A stretch of DNA of 64,000 nucleotides from Sphingobacteriales bacterium (GTDB lineage: Bacteria; Bacteroidota; Bacteroidia; AKYH767-A; OLB10), in assembly GCA_021299095.1 (NCBI GenBank), contig JAJTFW010000002.1, positions 61,503 through 125,502 of the forward strand. Direction: 5' to 3'. Positions within the stretch are counted from its first letter, which is position 1. Every line of letters starts with the position of its first letter. The notes under the pieces are model-generated. The model saw only the letters and a program-made list of their open reading frames with translations. It had not been told where the DNA came from and ran no database searches. This document shows, piece after piece, positions 42,538 to 53,558 of the stretch. The position numbers and the translations under genes are program-made.

Positions 42538-43716
42538 TTACCAGGTAAACTCACCGTGCATTGAACGAATAGTTAAACGCTGAGCAGCAGGAGACTCAAC
42601 CCTGCCCACAATACGGGCTTCAATTCCGAAGTGCGTTGATATTCCGACCAGCTCATCAGCGATGGCTTCAGGCACATACAATTCCATGCGGTGGCCCATA
42701 TTAAAGACCTGATACATTTCTTTCCATTCGGTACCTGATTGATCCTGAATCATCCGAAACAGCACAGGCGTGTCAAATAAGTTGTCTTTAATGATATGGA
42801 GATTTTCGGTGAAATGCAAAACCTTGGTCTGCCCTCCACCACTGCAATGAACAATGCCATGCACGGAACTCCGGAAGCGATCAAGGATCGCCTTGAGAAC
42901 CGGAGCATAGGTTCTTGTTGGAGAAAGCACAAGTTTTCCGGCATCACACAGCACTCCATGTACGGCGTCGGTCAGCTTCATGGCACCGGTGTAAACCAGC
43001 GAATCATCAATTCCCTGGTCGTAAGATTCGGGATATCGTTCTGCAAGAACTTTGGAAAAAACGTCGTGACGGGCAGAGGTTAAACCATTGCTGCCCATGC
43101 CCCCGTTGAAAGCCTGCTCATAAACTGACTGGCCGGACGAAGAGAGCCCCACAATCACATCTCCTGCCTCGATTCGCGCATTGTCAATTACATCCTTCCG
43201 GGGCATTCGGCAAGTAACGGTACTATCCACAATAATGGTTCTTACCAAATCGCCAACATCTGCAGTCTCACCACCTGTCGTATGAATTCCGATTCCATGG
43301 CCTCGTAACTCCTCAACCAGTTCCTCTGTACCGGAGATAATTGCCGCAATGACTTCACCGGGCACTAAGCGCTTGTTCCGTCCTATGGTGGAGGATAGCA
43401 AAATGCGATCTGTCGCACCAACACACAACAGGTCATCGATGTTCATCACCAATGCGTCTTGCGCAATCCCCTTCCAGACGCCCAAATCACCCGTTTCGCG
43501 CCAGTACATGTAAGCCAAACTGCTCTTTGTACCGGCACCGTCGGCATGCATAATGTTGCACCATTCCGGATCCAATCCGAGGTGATCGGGCACGATTTTG
43601 CAAAATGCCTTAGGATAAATCCCTTTATCTACCGTCCGAATTGCGGCATGCACTTCATCCTTGGTGGCTGATACTCCGCGCGCGGAATACCGATGGGATG
43701 AGTTGAGACCGGACAT
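42538..43716 (-). CDS. purM: Phosphoribosylformylglycinamidine cyclo-ligase (AIR synthase)
   Basis: [26 protein letters not shown]...; [42 protein letters not shown]. Confidence 0.9.
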   Translation of the reverse strand: MSGLNSSHRYSARGVSATKDEVHAAIRTVDKGIYPKAFCKIVPDHLGLDPEWCNIMHADGAGTKSSLAYMYWRETGDLGVWKGIAQDALVMNIDDLLCVGATDRILLSSTIGRNKRLVPGEVIAAIISGTEELVEELRGHGIGIHTTGGETADVGDLVRTIIVDSTVTCRMPRKDVIDNARIEAGDVIVGLSSSGQSVYEQAFNGGMGSNGLTSARHDVFSKVLAERYPESYDQGIDDSLVYTGAMKLTDAVHGVLCDAGKLVLSPTRTYAPVLKAILDRFRSSVHGIVHCSGGGQTKVLHFTENLHIIKDNLFDTPVLFRMIQDQSGTEWKEMYQVFNMGHRMELYVPEAIADELVGISTHFGIEARIVGRVESPAAQRLTIRSMHGEFTW

Positions 43717-43734
43717 AGGTATAAATCTGAGCTG

Positions 43735-43742
43735 CAAAGATA
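43735..43742 (-). promoter_or_regulatory. Candidate -7 box of purM promoter
   Basis: Reverse strand TATCTTTG matches TAnnTTTG, about 20 nt upstream of the proposed purM ATG. Confidence 0.4.
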
Positions 43743-43746
43743 CACG

Positions 43747-43771
43747 AAGGGCGGCCTTGCGGACCGCCCTT
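43747..43771 (-). terminator. Hairpin between porE-like gene and purM
   Basis: aagggcgg-tccgcaagg-ccgccctt on the minus strand; no strong U-tract. Confidence 0.45.
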
Positions 43772-43796
43772 TGGTGATGTTCGGATGGAAAGAAAA

Positions 43797-45791
43797 TCAG
43801 TTCTTGGGAACGTAAGTGGTACCCGTCACTTCAAACTCAGTGCGGCGGTTGTACTGGTGTGCCTTCTCTTTGTCTTCTTCACTAGCAAGTGCATCAATGA
43901 ACTCCTTCGTAAGTACATCGCCGGTTTTAAATGGAGCATACTCCTCGTCGTTCTCAACCGATTTAGCCTGGGTTTCGCCCTTACCTTCAGATGTTAAGCG
44001 ATCGGCTGGAACACCATTGGCAATCAGGTAGTCCATTACACTCTTGGCACGACGATCAGACAGTTTCTGGTTGTATGCATCTTCAGCACGGTAATCGGTG
44101 TGTGCGGTCAACTTGATGGTGATGGTGGGGTTCTCGTTGAGGGTCTGAATCAAACCATCCAATGCTTTCTTGGATTCTGCACGGAGCGTAGACTTGTCGA
44201 GGTCGTAGAAAATTTCCGGAACGGTAATCGGCTTGGATGTAGACTTCAGCGGGAAGTCAAAGTCTTTGGTGAAGTCTTCGTCTTCTTCAAGGCCCACAGT
44301 CGACAATTCGTGGAATTTGGTCAAATAACCGGTGAATGATGCAGAGAGCTTGTACTTCACGTTCGCCTTCAGCTCATAACGATACATACCATCACTACCG
44401 GTCTGAACGCTCAGCGAAGTACCATCAGAACCGAAGAGTTCAACAGCTGCACCTTCAAGGCTCTCCTTGGTGTCTGTATCATACACACGACCACCTACAT
44501 TCAGCTTCAATGGCGGAACAATGAAAGAGTAAACATCATCCATACCCTTACCTCCGTCACGGTTGGAAGTGAAGTATCCGGTTGACTCAGAGTTCCAAAT
44601 CAGACCGAAATCATCCGCAGATGAATTCATGGGCGACTTCATGTTGGCCGCTTCAGTCCATGTGCCGCCTTCGTAAGATGCATGGAACATATCAAGACCA
44701 CCCATTCCAGACCGTCCATTGGATGCCAAATAGAGCTTACCGTTCTTTCCCATGGTGGGGAATAATTCATCGCCACTAGAGTTCACATTCGACCCAAGGT
44801 TGGTTGGAGTACCCCAACTCGAACCGTTCCAAGCCGAAACCCAGATGTCTTTGCCACCTTGTCCACCCGGCATATCCGAGGAGAAGTACATAGAATTCCC
44901 GTCGGGCGACAGACATGGATGACCACAGGTGTACGATTCGCTGTTAAAAGGCAAATCAATTGGATCACTCCACTTCCCATCGGTCATTGTGGTCATGACG
45001 ATTTTGCACTGTGTATTCTTGTCACGGCTGTTGGGACAGGTGGTGTAATACATCACCTTGCCGCTTGCATCAAAACAGGCTGCACCATCGCTGTACTCGG
45101 AGTTTGCCGGTCCAGGAATGGCGGTTGGAATGCTCCATTTGCCATTGTTATCCATGGCGGCCTGGAAAAGGTCAAAGAACTTCTCACCATACCACTTGTC
45201 ACGGTCCTTACCGTTCGCCTCTTCACGGGAAGATGAAAACACCAAACTGTTCTTGACTGCTGGATTCTCACACACGGCGAATTCGTAATACTTGGTGTTC
45301 AGGGCGGACATATTGTCTACGCGATGACGCGTAGGCTTGTCTTTCCATGCCTGGGCCTGGGTTGTTGCCGCAATGGCCGCGTTCACTGAGTTATCTTCAG
45401 GATTCAGTGCTTTGTAGGCATTGTACTGGGCAATCGCCTCGTCGTACTTGCCGTTTCCTTTGAGCGCATCTGCATATCGCAATACACCGATAGGAGCCTT
45501 GTATTTCGCAGCGACTGCCTTTCCGTACCAGTCCTCAGCCTCGAGGTGGTTACCCATCATGCGGGCACATTCTCCGGCTTTAAAGGCAGCAACGCTCTTG
45601 TATTCGTTTTTCTTGAACCGGGTGTAGGCCTTTTTGTACAGCGTGGAGGCCGTATAATACTGACCGATATTAAATTGCTTGTCAGCCTTTACCGTCTTGC
45701 TTTTAGGAACTTTCACGGCCTTGTCCTGGGCGATTCCAAAATTGAGTGCAACGGAAAGAATCAGCAGAACACCAAGGAGTTTCTTAATCAT
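43797..45791 (-). CDS. OmpA family protein with TPR, PD40 propeller and carboxypeptidase-regulatory domains (PorE-like)
   Basis: 664 aa; TPR N-terminus, SYTCGHPCLSPDGNSMYFSSDMPGGQGGKDIWVS PD40 repeats, VGGRVYDTDTKESLEGAAVELF, OmpA C-terminus IFYDLDKSTLRAESKKALDGLIQTL...TDYRAEDAYNQKLSDRRAKSVMDYLIANGV. Confidence 0.9.
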   Translation of the reverse strand: MIKKLLGVLLILSVALNFGIAQDKAVKVPKSKTVKADKQFNIGQYYTASTLYKKAYTRFKKNEYKSVAAFKAGECARMMGNHLEAEDWYGKAVAAKYKAPIGVLRYADALKGNGKYDEAIAQYNAYKALNPEDNSVNAAIAATTQAQAWKDKPTRHRVDNMSALNTKYYEFAVCENPAVKNSLVFSSSREEANGKDRDKWYGEKFFDLFQAAMDNNGKWSIPTAIPGPANSEYSDGAACFDASGKVMYYTTCPNSRDKNTQCKIVMTTMTDGKWSDPIDLPFNSESYTCGHPCLSPDGNSMYFSSDMPGGQGGKDIWVSAWNGSSWGTPTNLGSNVNSSGDELFPTMGKNGKLYLASNGRSGMGGLDMFHASYEGGTWTEAANMKSPMNSSADDFGLIWNSESTGYFTSNRDGGKGMDDVYSFIVPPLKLNVGGRVYDTDTKESLEGAAVELFGSDGTSLSVQTGSDGMYRYELKANVKYKLSASFTGYLTKFHELSTVGLEEDEDFTKDFDFPLKSTSKPITVPEIFYDLDKSTLRAESKKALDGLIQTLNENPTITIKLTAHTDYRAEDAYNQKLSDRRAKSVMDYLIANGVPADRLTSEGKGETQAKSVENDEEYAPFKTGDVLTKEFIDALASEEDKEKAHQYNRRTEFEVTGTTYVPKN

Positions 45792-45973
45792 AATGTACGC
45801 CTGCGTTTTACGGGTTGATTGAAAGGCAAAGGAAGCAAATAATTTCTAAAAGGAAAAATGGGTGCACCAGGGCGTTTCTCCATCGAAAAACGCTGTAAAT
45901 CAAGTCGGTCATGAGGAAAATCAAGGTTTATTCTTATCCAATTTAATTGGTGATTGCACTTAGCTTTGCAGGC

Positions 45974-46345
45974 ATGTTTCGACGATCTGCCTTATTGAGC
46001 ATTGGCCTTATACTTTCCTCCGCTCTTTGCCTGAAGGCACAAAACAATTACCGCACTGCACTCGGTTTACGGTTGAACGGTGGAGCCGGAATCAGTGTCA
46101 GGCATTTTTTAAACACGAAGGGTGCGCTTGAAGGTATTCTATATACCCGATGGAGAGGAACCAACATCACGGGGCTCTACACAGTGAATACAGCCGTTTT
46201 TGACGAACCTGGCTTTAATTTTTTCATTGGCGGAGGTGGCCACATCGGATTTTGGGTTGACTGGAAACCTGCTATCAATCTGGTAGGGGTACAGAACTTT
46301 TGGGGTAGTGATGTCGCCCTATCAGTCCGGTACACCTTTAAATAG
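45974..46345 (+). CDS. Hypothetical secreted/outer membrane protein
   Basis: MFRRSALLSIGLILSSALCLKAQNNYRTALGLRLNGGAGISVRHFLNTKGALEGILYTRW...; signal peptide, small barrel-like sequence. Confidence 0.7.
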   Translation: MFRRSALLSIGLILSSALCLKAQNNYRTALGLRLNGGAGISVRHFLNTKGALEGILYTRWRGTNITGLYTVNTAVFDEPGFNFFIGGGGHIGFWVDWKPAINLVGVQNFWGSDVALSVRYTFK

Positions 46346-46348
46346 CCC

Positions 46349-46873
46349 TCAGTACTCCAGGAACTGTTGACAATGGTTCTGAATCAGCGCACTTAATTTT
46401 TCATCCGCCTGACCAGCTGGGCTAATGTGCATATCGGCGTGCGACACTGCAATTAATTTGGGCATGACCGTTACACCCATGTAGTGCAAAACGCCGGAAA
46501 AGTGATCCATCCCCCTCAGGTTCCCGGCGCGGCCGGTTGAAACGCCCAGTAAGGCTGCTTTCTTTCCTTCAAAACAACGGCGCGATTCGAGCCCGTCAAC
46601 CAATAGTTTCAGCACACCCGGATAGCTGCCGTTGTACTCGGGCAGTATGAAAATGAATTTCGCGGCAGAATTGAAATGTGACTCCTGAAGACTGAGGGTA
46701 AAATCGGGCCTGGGCTTGTCATACATCTGTGCGTTTAGAAAAGCGGAGGGGAGATCGGCTAAATCCAAAAAGGAGGGGCTAACCGATTTCGACTCCAGGG
46801 CCTCTTTATATATGAGTGCAATTTTACGCGTTAAGCTACCCGGACGGTTGGTTGAAGAAATTAAAGTAATCAT
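46349..46873 (-). CDS. NAD(P)H-dependent FMN reductase family
   Basis: MITLISSTNRPGSLTRKIALIYKEAL; FIFILPEYNGSYPGVLKLLVDGL; AALLGVSTGRAGNLRG. Confidence 0.88.
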   Translation of the reverse strand: MITLISSTNRPGSLTRKIALIYKEALESKSVSPSFLDLADLPSAFLNAQMYDKPRPDFTLSLQESHFNSAAKFIFILPEYNGSYPGVLKLLVDGLESRRCFEGKKAALLGVSTGRAGNLRGMDHFSGVLHYMGVTVMPKLIAVSHADMHISPAGQADEKLSALIQNHCQQFLEY

Positions 46874-47065
46874 AGGGTATATAACACCTAAAACGCTTTG
46901 GTGTTTCCGACCATGATGAATCAACATCAAAAAACAGGATGTCAACCCCACAGGCAAACAAGTGCTTTGAAGGCATTTTCAGCGCCCAAGGGCGACTTTT
47001 TCAACACAAACCCGAATTATCAACATGCGGCTTAAAAACGTGGCTTCAGAAGGCCTAAAAATCCT

Positions 47066-47073
47066 TACCTTTG
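47066..47073 (+). promoter_or_regulatory. Candidate -7 box of gyrB promoter
   Basis: TACCTTTG matches TAnnTTTG, about 35 nt upstream of gyrB. Confidence 0.45.
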
Positions 47074-47102
47074 TTAGCCTCTGAAAAAAGAAATATAACT
47101 GA

Positions 47103-49082
<1,980 letters not shown>

Positions 49083-49126
49083 TTTCTCTCTCTAATCATA
49101 ACACTCCAATCAACCATCCACAACAA

Positions 49127-50068
49127 ATGAAAGTCACTGTTGTAGGCGCCGGAAACGTCGGTGCTACCTGCGCAAACGTAATTGCACACCGCGAACTTGT
49201 CAACGAAGTCATCCTGCTCGATATCAAGGAAGGAATCGCCGAGGGTAAATCACTCGACATCTGGCAAACATCGCCAATCAATATGTTCGACACCCGGGTG
49301 AAAGGTGTCACAAATGACTACGCGGCAACAGGAGGATCCGATGTCGTCGTAATCACTTCCGGACTTCCCCGCAAACCCGGCATGAGCCGCGATGACTTGA
49401 TCGCGACAAACGCCGGCATAGTCAAGTCGGTCACTGAAAATATTGTCAAATTCAGCCCAAACGCCATCATTATCGTCGTCAGTAATCCGCTTGACGTGAT
49501 GACGTATTGCGCCTACCTAACTGCCGGAATTGATTCAAAGCGTGTGTTCGGTATGGCGGGTATTTTGGATACGGCACGCTACCGCGCGTTTCTTGCTGAA
49601 GCTCTAAACACATCGCCTAAAGACATCCAGGCCGTTCTGATGGGTGGACACGGTGACACGATGGTTCCTCTACCACGTTACACCACTGTAGCAGGTATTC
49701 CGGTAACCGAGTTAATTGAGAAGGATAAACTCGATGCGATTGTTCAGCGCACCAAAGTAGGTGGCGGCGAATTGGTAAACCTGATGGGCACCTCAGCCTG
49801 GTATGCACCTGGTGCAGCAGCGGCTCAAATGGTAGAAGCCATTGTACGTGACCAAAAACGAATTTTCCCGTGCTGCGCATGGCTTCAGGGCGAATACGGC
49901 ATGAAGGATGTTTATTTGGGTGTACCCGTCAAGCTAGGCAAAAATGGAATTGAGCAAATCATCGAACTTCAATTGAACGCCGACGAAAAAGAACTCCTCA
50001 GTAGTTCCTCTACGGCAGTCAAAGAAGTCATGTCTGTTCTTGACCGCATGAGCGAAGCCGTTAAGTAA
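49127..50068 (+). CDS. mdh: Malate dehydrogenase
   Basis: MKVTVVGAGNVGATCANVIAHRELVNEVILLDI; ITSGLPRKPGMSRDDLI; VLMGGHGDTMVPLPRYTTVAGIP. Confidence 0.96.
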   Translation: MKVTVVGAGNVGATCANVIAHRELVNEVILLDIKEGIAEGKSLDIWQTSPINMFDTRVKGVTNDYAATGGSDVVVITSGLPRKPGMSRDDLIATNAGIVKSVTENIVKFSPNAIIIVVSNPLDVMTYCAYLTAGIDSKRVFGMAGILDTARYRAFLAEALNTSPKDIQAVLMGGHGDTMVPLPRYTTVAGIPVTELIEKDKLDAIVQRTKVGGGELVNLMGTSAWYAPGAAAAQMVEAIVRDQKRIFPCCAWLQGEYGMKDVYLGVPVKLGKNGIEQIIELQLNADEKELLSSSSTAVKEVMSVLDRMSEAVK

Positions 50069-50088
50069 TAACCAATATGGTCCTTGAG

Positions 50089-50115
50089 AAAACCTCGCAC
50101 CTGCGGGGTTTTTTC
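50089..50115 (+). terminator. Rho-independent terminator after mdh
   Basis: aaaacctcgca-cc-tgcggggtttttt. Confidence 0.85.
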
Positions 50116-50117
50116 GT

Positions 50118-50513
50118 TTAGATGAAGCGCTCTTTTTCCAATGCACTCAAAGGCAGCCTGCAATTGGTCCGGGCGCCGAACCATCGATATCGATTTTTCG
50201 CCAACAACCTGTAAACCATGTTTCGAATTGGACGTGGAAGAAACAAGAATACGTTACACAACTGCCACAAGCCCCCTAAACCGGAAAGGATTCGAATTGC
50301 GGCGCAGGACTCCCTGTACAGCAAACCTTGACGAATCAAAATCACCGAGTCAGCCTTTTCCAGTCCAGCCGAATTCAACAATTGAATTCCTGATTCCGAC
50401 TGCATCGTTGCAAAACGATACCGGCCACGAACATCCTTTCGCAAAAGGAAGTCGACAGAACGCGAACACATCACACAGCATCCGTCAAAAAGTATAATAT
50501 CCGAGCCCGACAT
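50118..50513 (-). CDS. DCC family thiol-disulfide oxidoreductase-like protein (DUF393)
   Basis: IILFDGCCVMCSRSVDFLLRKD...RFATMQSESG; IRNMVYRLLAKNRYRWFG. Confidence 0.93.
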   Translation of the reverse strand: MSGSDIILFDGCCVMCSRSVDFLLRKDVRGRYRFATMQSESGIQLLNSAGLEKADSVILIRQGLLYRESCAAIRILSGLGGLWQLCNVFLFLPRPIRNMVYRLLAKNRYRWFGARTNCRLPLSALEKERFI

Positions 50514-51622
50514 TACCCGATACTGACTCCAATGAGTCTGCCAATACCGAACGTGATTGCAGCGGCCACAAGGCCGAATAAGACCTGCCGCATACCTGAA
50601 TATATTACAGGCTTAGAAGTAAACAGCGTAATAGCGGATCCGATCAGAAACAGGCCTAAAGCACTGATACCTGCGGAAGCAAAAACCGCATTCATACCTG
50701 AGAGAAAGAAAAATGGAATCACAGGTAAGATGGCTCCTATTGCAAACAAAACAAATGAAAATACTGCGGCTTCCATGGCGGAGCCCTCCAATTCTTCCGG
50801 GTTGATGCCCAACTCTTCGCGAACCAGAACTGCATGCGCCTGATCCTTGTCACGCATGACCTCTGCTGCCATACGATGTGCTTCATCAGATTGGATTCCT
50901 TTCGCAATGTAGATTAGCGCCAATTCCTGCTGTTCTCCTTCGGGATTATGCTCGAGCTCTTCCATCTCGACAGCCATTTGGTTTTCATACAACTCCTGGG
51001 AACTCTTCACAGAAATCCACTCGCCAAGCGCCATGGACAATGCTCCCGCAAGCAAGCCAGCAATTCCGGTCAGCACAACAGTCGACTCACCTGCAGCCGC
51101 GCCCGCAACGCCCATGACCAAACTGAAATTGGAAACCAATCCGTCATTCCCGCCCAGAACCGCAGCACGCAAGGCATTACCACCGACATTACGATGCCTT
51201 TTCTCAAAACGGGCTATGCTTATTCCAGCCAGTTTTTGATCGCGTTGACGAATGGCATCAATGATACGCACATGATTCGCCTCCCCTCCTGTAATTGCTA
51301 TTCCGTGAACCTTACGACCCTGGGTTACCGCTCCAGCAAGTCGCTTTTCCGTCTCCATCAGTACTCCTAAAACGTACTCGTATCCGAAAAGCTTTCCAAT
51401 GCGGTTCAGAATCCTGGCTCTCATTGATGGAGCGGGCAAATCGGACTCCCCTCCACCCGATTTACGAATAAACGCCATGGCGTGGCCATGCTCGATCCCA
51501 CTCATCTGGCGGAACACGTCGGCAATAACCGGATCAGATTCCACATCTGCTAGCCTAGCATACAGGTAGGCTGCATCGACCTCGGTTTGGATTCCGGTAA
51601 GTTCAGTTGTTTTCATGCTCAA
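50513..51622 (-). CDS. Erythrin-VIT1/CCC1 type iron/manganese transporter (ferritin-like + VIT domain)
   Basis: N-terminal rubrerythrin-like helices (EVDAAYLYARLADVE...GIEHGHAMAF), C-terminal GGNDGLVSNFSLVMGVAGAAAGESTVVLTGIAGLLAGALSMALGEWISVKSSQE. Confidence 0.9.
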   Translation of the reverse strand: MSMKTTELTGIQTEVDAAYLYARLADVESDPVIADVFRQMSGIEHGHAMAFIRKSGGGESDLPAPSMRARILNRIGKLFGYEYVLGVLMETEKRLAGAVTQGRKVHGIAITGGEANHVRIIDAIRQRDQKLAGISIARFEKRHRNVGGNALRAAVLGGNDGLVSNFSLVMGVAGAAAGESTVVLTGIAGLLAGALSMALGEWISVKSSQELYENQMAVEMEELEHNPEGEQQELALIYIAKGIQSDEAHRMAAEVMRDKDQAHAVLVREELGINPEELEGSAMEAAVFSFVLFAIGAILPVIPFFFLSGMNAVFASAGISALGLFLIGSAITLFTSKPVIYSGMRQVLFGLVAAAITFGIGRLIGVSIG

Positions 51623-53104
51623 CTAGGGGATGCGCCGTATGGAAACAGCATAAGGATCGACACTTACTTCGGGACTGAATGAAGGGTCTGCTTCAAGGGT
51701 TGTCAACTTGATACTGCTCAAATAGCCATTCTTCCCTGCACAGGATGCAGCATGATGGGGAGCAGTGCCGCCAATAAAATTCCTATTGGCTACAATTACC
51801 TTCCCCAGCACTTCATCTATTGCGATTCCATGAGGCTGCCAACCAGTCCTCACCCGCTTGATTTCGGTTAACGAGTTGACATCAATTACACTGATTGAAC
51901 CACGCATACCGGCAAAATAATCGTCTTCGGTATTGGTGACAAACAGATGGCCCGTTGAAGCGGATACAGCCATTTCAAGCGGCACCTTACCCACCGGAAC
52001 CACTTGAATCAGCTGATCATTGGAAGTTGAAAAAACACGCACCTGATTCACATTGGTATCCTGACAGGTAACGAAGTATTTGCTGTAGTCGGGACTAAAA
52101 ACAACTTCGTGGGGCTTTAACAGACTTGAGGACTGCCAAGGGCCTGGTGGATTGAGATTGACATCACTGTAGTCGGCAATGTTGTTGACCGGTATTTTCA
52201 GGAGTTTACTGATTTCCTGACAGGTGACGTACAAGGTGTCCTGAGAGGCGCTAAGTGCAATTCCGTGCAGATTAGGTACCGGATTTCCGGTGATTGGAAA
52301 GGGACCATTGGTTTGAGAAGTACCCGCCAATAAATCAATGAACGCAATACGACCACCATTGTAGTCAACCGCATAGGCATCACGCGAGTTATCTGCGATA
52401 ACGAGGGTATTCCATCCACCCGCAACTCCATTCCCAATGGGAATGCTCCTGACCAATTGATCCGTACTTGCATCAAAGACTTGAACAATATTGGCGTTGA
52501 GAAAAACGACACACCAGAACTTTCCATCGGGTGTGACTTTAACACCGTGGGGTGATTCAGGTGGAGTTGCTCCGGGCAATTGACCAAGGTCAACCATTCG
52601 CATCGCGACCATGGTTTCGGCATCAAAAACAGTGGCGACATCACATCCCTGGTTGATTACGTACGCCTTGGCGCGGCCGGGGTTTGAACTGAAAGGTACC
52701 AGTCCGTTAATGTCTGGAGCTCCTGATGAAATCCAGTCGCGCAGTAATGCGTATTGCGATGCGGTTAATGGTGCAGCATTGATCGGCATCGTAGGTAAGG
52801 CCACGATTCCCTGCGTGCTATCGGTGTTGGTGTAATAACAAAACAGGCTGAAATCGGGACGAAAAGGAATAACTACCGCCCCGTTTGACGTTCCACGCAA
52901 CATTGCCCCGAAGCTTGACAAATCCAGGCCACCCGCAGCTGCACTGCTTGCTTCCGTATGACAACCGGGTGTTGCACACTGACTCATGACTATCGCATCG
53001 ATTTCAGGAGGATATCCCGAATCCTCAGCAACAATAGGTAGCTCATGCGTACAGGAAGTAACGATGAGCAACAAACAAAAAGGTAGCCAGCTATTCCGCA
53101 ACAT
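51623..53104 (-). CDS. Lipoprotein with cytochrome-like CX4CH motif and YncE-type beta-propeller
   Basis: 493 aa; VTSCTHELP lipobox, MSQCATPGCHTEASSAAAGGLDLSSF, YVTN-like repeats (VQVFDASTDQLVRSIPIGNG; VRVFSTSNDQLIQVVPVGKVP). Confidence 0.8.
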   Translation of the reverse strand: MLRNSWLPFCLLLIVTSCTHELPIVAEDSGYPPEIDAIVMSQCATPGCHTEASSAAAGGLDLSSFGAMLRGTSNGAVVIPFRPDFSLFCYYTNTDSTQGIVALPTMPINAAPLTASQYALLRDWISSGAPDINGLVPFSSNPGRAKAYVINQGCDVATVFDAETMVAMRMVDLGQLPGATPPESPHGVKVTPDGKFWCVVFLNANIVQVFDASTDQLVRSIPIGNGVAGGWNTLVIADNSRDAYAVDYNGGRIAFIDLLAGTSQTNGPFPITGNPVPNLHGIALSASQDTLYVTCQEISKLLKIPVNNIADYSDVNLNPPGPWQSSSLLKPHEVVFSPDYSKYFVTCQDTNVNQVRVFSTSNDQLIQVVPVGKVPLEMAVSASTGHLFVTNTEDDYFAGMRGSISVIDVNSLTEIKRVRTGWQPHGIAIDEVLGKVIVANRNFIGGTAPHHAASCAGKNGYLSSIKLTTLEADPSFSPEVSVDPYAVSIRRIP

Positions 53105-53547
53105 CAGTCTCCCTCTGTGATATAAACATTCAAACTATCCGTTCCGCTTGAGGCAGATGTATTGTATGGAATCCCGCCCTTACAAATCCAGTTTACCGGA
53201 TCGAGCAAACTGTCTATACCGACCGCGTAAATGTAATACTGTCCACAAGCCAGGCTGTCAATCGCAGCGAATGAACTCCATGCGTCAGCCGTTGTACTGT
53301 AATCATACAGTCCGGGATCCTCACCCGGAAATTCAACCGCGCCGTATTTGATGTACACAGTTGCGCCTTTAATCGGCCGTGTGTGATGAATCATGTTTAA
53401 CACAATCCGGAGATTTCCGGATCGCCCCGGACTACAATCGTCGCCATCCTCGTCTTCGGGTTTACAACCCTGGAAGAGAAGCATCACCGGAACGGTGAAA
53501 ACCATAATCACAAAGACACTCCAGTAGATTGATGAGATTTTTTTCAT
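53104..53547 (-). CDS. Hypothetical lipoprotein
   Basis: 147 aa; lipobox LLFQGCKPEDEDG; Ig/CNA-B-like ATVYIKYGAVEFPGEDPGLYDYSTTADA. Confidence 0.7.
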   Translation of the reverse strand: MKKISSIYWSVFVIMVFTVPVMLLFQGCKPEDEDGDDCSPGRSGNLRIVLNMIHHTRPIKGATVYIKYGAVEFPGEDPGLYDYSTTADAWSSFAAIDSLACGQYYIYAVGIDSLLDPVNWICKGGIPYNTSASSGTDSLNVYITEGD

Positions 53548-53558
53548 GCGCTAATGAA

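Noticed and set aside
46998-47020. Possible terminator gcgcccaagggcgacttttt upstream of gyrB
   Set aside because: Stem is short with an unfavourably small loop; not convincing.
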